Shown here: piece after piece, positions 1 through 5,097 of the stretch
How positions within the stretch are numbered: position 1 is the stretch's first letter
How the letters are laid out: the number at the start of each line of letters is the position of its first letter
Source: a bacterium
GTDB taxonomy: Bacteria > Elusimicrobiota > Elusimicrobia > Elusimicrobiales > UBA9959
NCBI GenBank assembly: GCA_021845705.1
Contig: JAJZVJ010000222.1
Coordinates: 1-5,097, forward strand
Direction of reading: 5' to 3'
DNA: 5,097 bases
The notes under the pieces: model-generated
Told to the model about the DNA's origin: nothing
Seen by the model: only the letters and a program-made list of their open reading frames with translations
Database searches by the model: none
Position numbers and translations under genes: made by a program

Positions 1-548
1 GAGAGCTCCTTCTTGCCGTCCCCCCTGATGCCGGTCACGGCTTTCACGGTTACCCCGGCGGTGATGTCGGCGGAGCCGTTGGTGATGAAGGTTTTTGAGC
101 CGTTTATGACCCAATGGTCGTCTTTAAGTTCGGCTGTGGTCCTGGTGGCCTGGGAGTCGGAACCGGCTTCGGCCTCCGTAAGACCGAAAGCCCAGAGCGC
201 TTTGCCGGTACACAGCATGGGCAGGTATTTCTGCTTCTGCGCTTCGGACCCGAAGTAAAAGATGGGCCCGGTGCCGAGGGAGTTGTGCGCCGCGATAGTG
301 GCCGCCTGGGAGCCGTCCACCCGGGAAAGTTCCTCTACGGCGATGACGTAGGAAAGGTAGTCCAGGCCGTGGCCGCCGTATTTTTCGGCTACCGTGGTTC
401 CGAAGAGCCCCATGCCGCCCATCTTGGCGGTGAGTTCTGAGGAGAATTCCTCTTTTTCGTCCAGCTGGCCGGCTACGGGTTTTATTTCGCGCTCGGCGAA
501 TTCCCTTATGCTGCCGCGTATAAGATTGTGTTCGTCGTTAAGGTTCAT
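1..548 (-). CDS. Acyl-CoA dehydrogenase, N-terminal part (runs off left edge)
   Basis: This gene begins at 548 and runs leftward out of the window, giving 182 residues of a family that is usually about 380 long. Acyl-CoA dehydrogenases are FAD flavoenzymes that form the alpha-beta double bond of an acyl-CoA and pass electrons to electron-transfer flavoprotein. Visible are the all-helical N-terminal domain (about residues 1-115, with EKYGGHGLDY at 55-64) and the beginning of the middle beta domain. The family signature GLTEAEAGSDSQA lies at 122-134 and is followed by WVINGSKTFITNG at 146-158. The catalytic Glu would lie in the missing C-terminal half. The neighbours suggest a branched- or short-chain substrate such as isovaleryl-CoA, but the sequence does not settle it; a butyryl-CoA type is equally possible. 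The start is uncertain: GGAGG at 562-566 is 13 nt from ATG 548 but 4 nt from an in-frame GTG at 557. Confidence 0.93.
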   Translation of the reverse strand, partial: MNLNDEHNLIRGSIREFAEREIKPVAGQLDEKEEFSSELTAKMGGMGLFGTTVAEKYGGHGLDYLSYVIAVEELSRVDGSQAATIAAHNSLGTGPIFYFGSEAQKQKYLPMLCTGKALWAFGLTEAEAGSDSQATRTTAELKDDHWVINGSKTFITNGSADITAGVTVKAVTGIRGDGKKEL

Positions 549-560
549 CTGGTTCACATT

Positions 561-566
561 TCCTCC
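561..566 (-). promoter_or_regulatory. Ribosome binding site of the acyl-CoA dehydrogenase gene
   Basis: On the minus strand the sequence GGAGGA is a near-perfect Shine-Dalgarno match. An out-of-frame ATG at 559-557 is followed immediately by TGA and cannot be the start. The two possible in-frame starts are GTG at 557 (spacing short) and ATG at 548 (spacing long). Neither is ideally spaced, so the protein may carry three extra N-terminal residues. Confidence 0.6.
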
Positions 567-611
567 GCGCTGCTCATATATTTTTCCACCGAGTTAAATC
601 ACACTTGCAAA

Positions 612-776
612 GAGTAGGCTGCCTGGGGGCCCGGAACGCAAAAACGTTGTCGGAGCATTGTCGCTTCGCTCCACACGCACACCGTACTCTCAACTCCCCG
701 CCTCGGCCTTCGCGCTTACGCAAGCTCAGGCCTCCGGCAGGGTTTTGCTAACCCGGGCCCCCAGGCAGCCACACTC
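612..776. repeat. Structured element: 18-bp perfect inverted repeat enclosing four predicted hairpins
   Basis: The arms 617-634 (GGCTGCCTGGGGGCCCGG) and 753-770 are perfect reverse complements over 18 bp. GAGT at 612-615 and ACTC at 773-776 extend the pairing past a small internal loop. The 118 bases between the arms hold further possible helices: AACG/CGTT at 635-638 and 645-648; GGAGC/GCTCC at 652-656 and 668-672; GGCCT/AGGCC at 705-709 and 728-732 enclosing GCTT/AAGC at 714-717 and 722-725; and GGGTT/AACCC at 740-744 and 750-754, which shares two bases with the outer stem. The whole can be drawn as one closed multi-branch junction on either strand. No open reading frame with coding character covers it, and neither strand has a T-tract after the arms, so it does not look like a simple terminator. 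It lies between the hydratase stop and the acyl-CoA dehydrogenase start. It may be a dispersed palindromic repeat (MITE- or REP-like) or a structured RNA; the function is unknown. Confidence 0.75.
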
Positions 777-806
777 ATCAGGCGAAATCTGGGAACCAAG
801 AATATG

Positions 807-1601
807 TTATTCCTTCACCCAGCCGGGTTTTCTTTTTTCCAGGAAGGCGGCCATGCCTTCCTGCGCTTCGGGCGAGAGCCTTATTTCGGCTATCATCTTG
901 GCGGTGTACTCCACGGCGCAGTCGAGCGTAAGGGAGTTGGAGACTTCGCAGATAAGTTTCTTGCACTGGGTGATGGCTTCGGGGCCGCCGGTCTTCAGCA
1001 TTTTTATCCGGGACTTTAAATGTTCCTCGAGGGCGGCCATGTCCTTGAAAGACCTGTTCACCAGGCGGGCGGCCTGGGCTTCGCGCCCGTCTATCCGCCG
1101 GCCGGTCAGCATCAGGTCGCGGGCGCCGCACTCGCCTACGCGCTTTATGACGTAAGGTGAGATACAGGCGGGAACCACGCCTATTTTAACCTCGCTGAGG
1201 GAAAACACGGCGTCATCAGTGCAAAAAGCCAGGTCGCAGGCCGAGGCCAGGCCGTTGGCCCCGCCGATAGCCGCGCCGTGCACCACGGAGATGGTGGGTT
1301 TCACCGAGGTGTAAATGGCGTAAAAGCATTTTGCCAGCGCTATGCTTTCCTGGTAATTCTCGTCGTGGGTGTATTTAGCCGCGCTCTTGAGCCAGTTCAG
1401 GTCGGCGCCGGCGCAGAAAGACCTGCCGCGGCCCCTCAGGCAGACAACCCGGATACTGTCGTCCGAAGAGAACTGTTCAAAAGCCCAGGTTATCTCGGAG
1501 ATCATCTGCTCGTTGAAGGCGTTATGGGTGCGCGGCCTGGAGAGCCAGATAGTGCCTACGCCGTCCGCCGACTCCAGTTCTATGGTCTCGTATTTTTTCA
1601 T
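807..1601 (-). CDS. liuC: Enoyl-CoA hydratase/isomerase family protein, methylglutaconyl-CoA hydratase (LiuC) type
   Basis: A 264-residue crotonase-fold protein of normal family length. The LiuC/AUH reaction hydrates 3-methylglutaconyl-CoA to HMG-CoA, the step after methylcrotonyl-CoA carboxylase in leucine breakdown. Visible motifs are SFCAGADLNW at 61-70 (first oxyanion-hole region; ADLNW resembles LiuC-type proteins as I recall them), GAAIGGANGLASACD at 109-123 (second oxyanion loop), and LSEVKIGVVPACISPYV at 135-151. E137 matches the second catalytic Glu of classical hydratases, while the first catalytic Glu position is Gly117. The start ATG at 1601 is chosen because MKKYETIEL matches the usual N-terminus. 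The frame is open further upstream to 1742, but that part lies inside the carboxylase gene and reads as non-homologous sequence. The gene follows the carboxylase stop by 17 nt, with only weak Shine-Dalgarno candidates (AGGA at 1617-1614, GGAC at 1611-1608), suggesting an operon and coupled translation. The exact substrate is inferred from context. Confidence 0.88.
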   Translation of the reverse strand: MKKYETIELESADGVGTIWLSRPRTHNAFNEQMISEITWAFEQFSSDDSIRVVCLRGRGRSFCAGADLNWLKSAAKYTHDENYQESIALAKCFYAIYTSVKPTISVVHGAAIGGANGLASACDLAFCTDDAVFSLSEVKIGVVPACISPYVIKRVGECGARDLMLTGRRIDGREAQAARLVNRSFKDMAALEEHLKSRIKMLKTGGPEAITQCKKLICEVSNSLTLDCAVEYTAKMIAEIRLSPEAQEGMAAFLEKRKPGWVKE

Positions 1602-1618
1602 AGCTTTGTCCGTTCCTG

Positions 1619-3295
1619 CTACATCCTGAAGACCGGGGTGAGGCCCGGGGCGATAAGGGGAAGCGGCGAGAGACTGGCCATCTCGAGGCAATAGCCAATG
1701 GTCCGGCGCGTATCCGCCGGCTCTATTATTCCGTCGTCCCACAGCCTGCCTGTGGCGTAATACGGGTGGCTTTCGCGCTCATACTGCTCCAGGATGGGCT
1801 TCTTTATGGCTTCGGCTTCCTCGGCGGATAGCGCTTTCCCGAGCTTGGCACGCTTGATGGTGACCATCACCCCGGCCGCCTGCGCCGCGCCCATGACGGA
1901 AATGCGGGAGTTGGGCCAGGTGAACAGGAAGCGCGCGCCGTAAGCCCTGCCGCACATGGCGTAGTTACCCGCCCCGTTGGAGGAGCCGATGATCACGGTT
2001 ATCTTCGGCACCGGCGCGGTGGAGACGGCCTGCACTAACTTCGCGCCATGCTTTATTATGCCGCCCTGTTCGAACTGTTTGCCCACCATGAACCCGGTAA
2101 TGTTCTGCAGGAAGATGAGGGGAATGCCCCGCTGGCCGCAAAGCTCTATAAAATGGGCGCCCTTTAGCGCGGATTCGGAGAACAAGATGCCCTGGTTGCC
2201 GATTATCCCCACCTGGTGGCCCATCCAGTGCGCGAAGCCGCACACCAGCGTGCGGCCGTAGCCGGCCTTGAACTCGTGGAAGCGGCTGCCGTCCACCAGG
2301 CGCGCTATTATCTGCTTTATGTCGGCGGGGCGCCGCAGGTCCCGGTTCACTATGCCGTAAAGGTCTTCGGCCGGGTAGAGAGGTTCTTCGTAGCCGGCCG
2401 GAACTTCGGCCTTGGGGGTGTTCAGGTTCTCCACCACGCTGCGCAGTATTTCTATGGCATGTTCGTCGGATCTTGCCAGGTGGTCGGTCACTCCGGAAAT
2501 GTAGGAATGCATCTCGCCGCCGCCCAGTTCTTCCTCCGTGGAATCCTCGCCCGTCGCCGCCTTAACCAGGGGAGGGCCGCCAAGGTAGACGGTACCGGTG
2601 CCGCGCACTATAATATTTTCATCGGACATGGCGGGGAGGTAAGCCCCGCCGGCGGTGCACATGCCCATGACGGCCGAGATCTGCGGTATGCCCATGGAGG
2701 ACATGATGGCCTGGTTGTAGAAGATCCTGCCGAAATCGCCTTTGTCGGCGAAGACCTCGGCCTGCTTGGGGAGGAAAATGCCGCCCGAATCGGCCAGGTA
2801 GAGCGTAGGAAGGCGGTTCTCCATGGCAATTTCCTGCGCGCGCAGGTGTTTCTTGATGGTTTCCGGGTAATAGGTGCCGCCCTTTACCGTGGCGTCGTTG
2901 GCCACCACCATGCACCAGCGCCCGCCTATACGGGCCGCGCCAGTGACTATACCGGCCGAGGGGACCTCGTCGTTGTACATTCCGAGGGCCGCGAGCGGGG
3001 CCAGGTCCAGCCAGGGCTCTCCGGGCGCGAGAAGTTTTGCTATCCTCTCTTTCACCGTAAGCTTGTTGCGCTTGCGGTGCAGGGCCACGGCCTGCTCGCT
3101 GCCGCCCCGGGAAACCCTTTCCAGTTTTGCGCGCAGGTCCTTCACCAGCCCCTGGTGGTAAGCCGAGTTGGCCTCGGCCTCCGGGGAAGTCCCGTTGTAA
3201 GAGCTCGGGATAACCGGGGTGTCGCGGCGGACGGGGTCAAGGCGGGCCGGGACAGGCTCGCTTTTTTTATTTTGCGCGGGTTTACGAGGGGCCAT
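1619..3295 (-). CDS. mccB: Methylcrotonyl-CoA carboxylase, carboxyltransferase (beta) subunit
   Basis: A 558-residue biotin-dependent carboxyltransferase. It moves CO2 from carboxybiotin to 3-methylcrotonyl-CoA, giving 3-methylglutaconyl-CoA, and works with a separate biotin carboxylase/carrier subunit not present here. Two crotonase-like domains are visible, roughly 47-305 and 310-555. Motifs include LADSGGIFLPKQAEVF at 167-182, GRIFYNQAIMSSMGIPQ at 189-205, MCTAGGAY at 212-219, GGPPLVKAATGE at 239-250, FLQNITGFMVG at 395-405, GSSNGAGNYAM at 437-447, FTWPNSRISVMG at 458-469 and WDDGIIEPADTR at 519-530. The GRIFYNQ and GGPPLVKAATGE stretches and the C-terminal VFRM favour methylcrotonyl- over propionyl-, acetyl- or geranyl-CoA carboxylase, though geranyl-CoA carboxylase (AtuC type) is close. 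The first 30 or so residues (Lys/Pro/Arg-rich) extend beyond the conserved core. ATG 3295 has AGGA 9 nt upstream. It leads the minus-strand block with the hydratase 17 nt behind it. Also called liuB. Confidence 0.93.
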   Translation of the reverse strand: MAPRKPAQNKKSEPVPARLDPVRRDTPVIPSSYNGTSPEAEANSAYHQGLVKDLRAKLERVSRGGSEQAVALHRKRNKLTVKERIAKLLAPGEPWLDLAPLAALGMYNDEVPSAGIVTGAARIGGRWCMVVANDATVKGGTYYPETIKKHLRAQEIAMENRLPTLYLADSGGIFLPKQAEVFADKGDFGRIFYNQAIMSSMGIPQISAVMGMCTAGGAYLPAMSDENIIVRGTGTVYLGGPPLVKAATGEDSTEEELGGGEMHSYISGVTDHLARSDEHAIEILRSVVENLNTPKAEVPAGYEEPLYPAEDLYGIVNRDLRRPADIKQIIARLVDGSRFHEFKAGYGRTLVCGFAHWMGHQVGIIGNQGILFSESALKGAHFIELCGQRGIPLIFLQNITGFMVGKQFEQGGIIKHGAKLVQAVSTAPVPKITVIIGSSNGAGNYAMCGRAYGARFLFTWPNSRISVMGAAQAAGVMVTIKRAKLGKALSAEEAEAIKKPILEQYERESHPYYATGRLWDDGIIEPADTRRTIGYCLEMASLSPLPLIAPGLTPVFRM

Positions 3296-3542
3296 AATGG
3301 TTGTTCCTGAATATAAGGTCCGTGACTAACGGTCTGTTTTTTTGTGAAACACTGCGGCGGGGGTAAAAAAGGCTTATCGTTCCCCCCGTCTTTGGAAGAT
3401 ATTCTACTATAATACCCGCGCGCGCGGTCAAAAGCGGTCATGGGGAATACGGCGCGGCCGCGGTTTTCGCCGTTCCGGTCCTAATAATGTAAAATCTATA
3501 GCGTTCCGCACGAACCGGTCCAGTAACGGATAAAACGCTCAT
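3296..3542. promoter_or_regulatory. Divergent intergenic region between mccB and prpB
   Basis: This gap of about 250 bp separates two divergently transcribed genes, so it should hold promoters for both directions. It contains an AT-rich core with TATAAT at 3408-3413 on the plus strand. The same site reads TATTAT on the minus strand. For mccB, a minus-strand pair TTGACC (3431-3426) and TAGAAT (3406-3401) with 19-bp spacing is a possible promoter, implying a leader of roughly 100 nt. For prpB, TAAAAT at 3490-3495 or TATAAT at 3408 could serve as a -10, but neither has a good -35. A G-run/C-run pairing (3358-3363 with 3383-3388) lies in the presumed mccB leader. I see no gene or small RNA here. 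All promoter assignments are by eye. Confidence 0.45.
3424..3440. promoter_or_regulatory. Tandem GCGGTCA direct repeat, possible regulator site
   Basis: GCGGTCA occurs at 3424-3430 and again at 3434-3440, a 10-bp period that places both copies on the same face of the DNA helix. The first copy overlaps the candidate minus-strand -35 TTGACC of mccB. Such spacing is typical of tandem binding sites of a transcription factor, but no known operator is recognised and no regulator gene is in the window. Two copies of a 7-mer could also be chance in GC-rich DNA. Confidence 0.3.
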
Positions 3543-4433
3543 ATGAACCAACCAGAACTTTTAAGAAAACGGCTCCGCGCCCTTGTCCGCGGGAAAGGCG
3601 TGGTGCTGCCCGGCGCTTTCAACGCCCTTACCGCCCGGCTCATACAGAAAGCGGGGTTCAAGGGCGTATACATCTCCGGAGCCGGCCTTAACAACGGCGC
3701 CGGCTATCCCGACATAGGCCTGCTTACGCTGACCGAATTCGCCGCTATGGCCAGGTATATCACCCGGGCCGTGGACCTGCCCTGCGTCTGCGACGCGGAC
3801 ACCGGCTTCGGCGAGGCGGTTAATGTTTCGCGCTGCGTGGCCGAACTGGAACAGGCCGGTCTCGCCGGAATCCATATAGAGGACCAGGTCTTCCCCAAGC
3901 GCTGCGGCCACCTTTCCGGCAAGCAGCTCATCCCGACGGAGCAGATGGTAAGGAAGATAAAAACGGCGGTCCTGAGCCGCAAGGACAGGAATTTCCTGAT
4001 CATCGCCCGCACGGACGCCCGCTCGGCCGAAGATTTCGGCAAAGCGGTGGAGCGCGCCCGCGCCTACGCGGCGGCCGGGGCCGACGTGATCTTCGCGGAA
4101 GCGCTTAAGACAAAAGAGGAATTCGCGGTTTTCGCGCGCAAGGTAAAAACCCCGCTCCTCGCCAACATGACCGAGTTCGGAGTCTCGCCGCTGCTGAACT
4201 CCAAAGAGCTTTTTGAACTAGGCTATAAAATAGTCATTTACCCCATGGGCGCCTTCCGCACCATGATGAAAGCCTGCGAGGGTTTTTACGACGGCCTGCG
4301 CGAGGCCGGCACGCAGGCGGCCCTGGTGGGGAAGATGCAGACCAGGGAAGAACTTTACGAACTGCTGGATTACGACAGCTACGCGAAACTGGACGAAAAA
4401 GCCTACGGCGGTTTCCGGGGGAAAAACAAATGA
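3543..4433 (+). CDS. prpB: Methylisocitrate lyase
   Basis: A 296-residue protein, the same length as the E. coli enzyme as I recall it. PrpB cleaves (2R,3S)-2-methylisocitrate into pyruvate and succinate, the last step of the methylcitrate cycle for propionyl-CoA disposal, in the cytoplasm. It is a phosphoenolpyruvate mutase/isocitrate lyase superfamily TIM barrel. Visible are YISGAG at 43-48 (substrate loop), the Mg-binding acidic cluster CDADTGFG at 83-90, HIEDQ at 111-115, and the PrpB-type catalytic loop PKRCGH at 118-123 with catalytic Cys121. Also present are ARTDAR at 155-160, E186 and N208. All expected active-site residues are present. The KRCGH loop separates it from 2,3-dimethylmalate lyase and PEP mutase relatives, making PrpB the preferred call. 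ATG 3543 has only a weak ribosome site (CGGA at 3527-3530, 12 nt away). Its stop overlaps the prpD start as ATGA, indicating translational coupling. Confidence 0.94.
   Translation: MNQPELLRKRLRALVRGKGVVLPGAFNALTARLIQKAGFKGVYISGAGLNNGAGYPDIGLLTLTEFAAMARYITRAVDLPCVCDADTGFGEAVNVSRCVAELEQAGLAGIHIEDQVFPKRCGHLSGKQLIPTEQMVRKIKTAVLSRKDRNFLIIARTDARSAEDFGKAVERARAYAAAGADVIFAEALKTKEEFAVFARKVKTPLLANMTEFGVSPLLNSKELFELGYKIVIYPMGAFRTMMKACEGFYDGLREAGTQAALVGKMQTREELYELLDYDSYAKLDEKAYGGFRGKNK
4417..4422 (+). promoter_or_regulatory. Ribosome binding site of prpD within prpB 3' end
   Basis: GGGGGA lies about 8 nt before the prpD ATG and inside the last codons of prpB. Together with the ATGA stop/start overlap it supports the chosen prpD start and translational coupling of the two methylcitrate-cycle genes. 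Confidence 0.5.
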
Positions 4434-5095
4434 GCGAAATATCCAATGTAAGGCCGCGGACGGACGCGGTAATTTCCAAGATAGCGGACTACGCCGATAA
4501 TTATTACATCAACAGCCCCGAGGCTTATGAGACGGCGCGCTACTGTCTGATGGACAGCCTGGGCTGCGCCATACTCGCGCTGCGCTTCCCGGCCTGCGCC
4601 AAACTGCTGGGCCCGGTGGTCCCCGGCACCGTGGTCCCCGGCGGCGTGCGCGTACCAGGGACCAAATTCGTGCTGGACCCGGTGCAGGCGGCCTTCAACA
4701 TAGGCGCCATGATACGCTGGCTGGACTATAACGATACCTGGCTGGCCGCGGAGTGGGGCCACCCCTCCGACAACCTGGGTTCCATCCTCGCCGTGGCGGA
4801 TTATATGGCGCAGAAGGGCCGCGAGAAAAGCGCGGCCACGCTGAAGATGAAGGACGTCCTTACGGCGCTGATAAAAACGCACGAGATACAGGGCGTGCTG
4901 GCGCTTGAGAACAGCTTTAACCGCGTGGGGCTGGACCACGTATTGCTGGTAAAAGTGGCCTCCGCCGCTCTTTCCACCAAACTCCTGGGCGGCGACAAGC
5001 AGCAGATAACGGACGCCGTCTCCCAGGCCTGGATAGACGGGGCCAGCCTGCGCACCTACCGCCACGCGCCCAATACCGGTTCGCGCAAATCCTAG
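4430..5095 (+). CDS. prpD: 2-methylcitrate dehydratase, N-terminal part ending at TAG by the window edge
   Basis: The 221 residues match the N-terminal half of PrpD (about 480 residues in E. coli), which dehydrates 2-methylcitrate toward 2-methyl-cis-aconitate, the step before PrpB acts. It belongs to the MmgE/PrpD family and has no iron-sulfur cluster. Highly conserved blocks are LLGPVVPGTVVPGGVRVPGT at 59-78, AAFNIGAMIRWLDYNDTWL at 87-105, AEWGHPSDNLG at 107-117, HEIQG at 151-155, LENSFNRVGLDHVLLVKVAS at 159-178 and LRTYRHAPNTGSRKS at 207-221. The frame then reads TAG at 5093-5095, where PrpD proteins continue with Trp-Ala-Ala-Gly-Asp. The last two bases (AT) also do not fit the expected Ala codon. 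The gene is therefore either broken, joined to foreign sequence, or damaged by an assembly edge. The start ATG overlaps the prpB stop (ATGA), with GGGGGA about 8 nt upstream. Confidence 0.9.
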   Translation: MSEISNVRPRTDAVISKIADYADNYYINSPEAYETARYCLMDSLGCAILALRFPACAKLLGPVVPGTVVPGGVRVPGTKFVLDPVQAAFNIGAMIRWLDYNDTWLAAEWGHPSDNLGSILAVADYMAQKGREKSAATLKMKDVLTALIKTHEIQGVLALENSFNRVGLDHVLLVKVASAALSTKLLGGDKQQITDAVSQAWIDGASLRTYRHAPNTGSRKS

Positions 5096-5097
5096 AT

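Noticed and set aside
575..610. Possible promoter for the acyl-CoA dehydrogenase (TTGCAA and TATATG on the minus strand)
   Set aside because: The spacing between the boxes is about 24 bp, and the implied transcription start would fall almost on the ribosome binding site.
658..1155. A 165-codon plus-strand frame covering part of the palindromic element and the hydratase
   Set aside because: Most of it is antisense to the conserved hydratase and the rest lies in the structured repeat; the composition is Ser/Arg-rich and family-less.
1602..1742. A 47-residue N-terminal extension of the hydratase from an upstream ATG
   Set aside because: The extension lies mostly within the mccB 3' end in another frame and has no crotonase similarity. 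ATG 1601 gives the normal family length.
2216..3310. A 364-codon open frame on the plus strand, antisense to mccB
   Set aside because: It mirrors a strongly conserved carboxyltransferase gene. Its translation is rich in Gly/Ala/Val/His with no recognisable domain, as expected for an antisense shadow in GC-rich DNA.
3317..3347. Possible terminator: CCGT/ACGG hairpin followed by a T-run on the plus strand
   Set aside because: The stem is only 4 bp, the T-run begins a few bases after it, and no plus-strand gene lies upstream to be terminated.
4403..5065. A 220-codon open frame on the minus strand, antisense to prpD
   Set aside because: It overlaps clearly conserved PrpD coding sequence, and its translation shows no recognisable domain.

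Overview
The window reads as a bacterial catabolic island from a GC-rich chromosome. Coding DNA is rich in GC third positions, but ATA (Ile) and AGG (Arg) codons are also frequent, which does not fit a typical high-GC actinobacterium or pseudomonad. The phylum cannot be fixed from this sequence. An uncultured or deep-branching Gram-negative group is possible, with low confidence.

Layout: two gene blocks diverge from a roughly 250-bp intergenic region (3296-3542). The leftward (minus) block runs from a methylcrotonyl-CoA carboxylase carboxyltransferase subunit (mccB/liuB type, 1619-3295) to a methylglutaconyl-CoA hydratase-like crotonase (liuC type, 807-1601). It then crosses a roughly 250-bp gap that holds a striking multi-hairpin inverted-repeat element (612-776) and reaches the N-terminal half of an acyl-CoA dehydrogenase that runs off the left edge. 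The rightward (plus) block is methylisocitrate lyase (prpB, 3543-4433), overlapping by 4 bp the start of 2-methylcitrate dehydratase (prpD, 4430-). The prpD frame meets a TAG codon two bases before the right edge of the window.

How the genes work together: acyl-CoA dehydrogenase, methylcrotonyl-CoA carboxylase and methylglutaconyl-CoA hydratase are consecutive activities of leucine/isovalerate breakdown. PrpD and PrpB are consecutive steps of the methylcitrate cycle, which clears propionyl-CoA from isoleucine, valine, odd-chain fatty acids or propionate. The window therefore suggests a branched-chain amino acid / short-chain acyl-CoA degradation region. Absent from the window are the biotin carboxylase subunit of the carboxylase, HMG-CoA lyase and methylcitrate synthase.

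The genes belong to known families. The two things most worth a second look are the structured element at 612-776 and the break in prpD at the far right edge.
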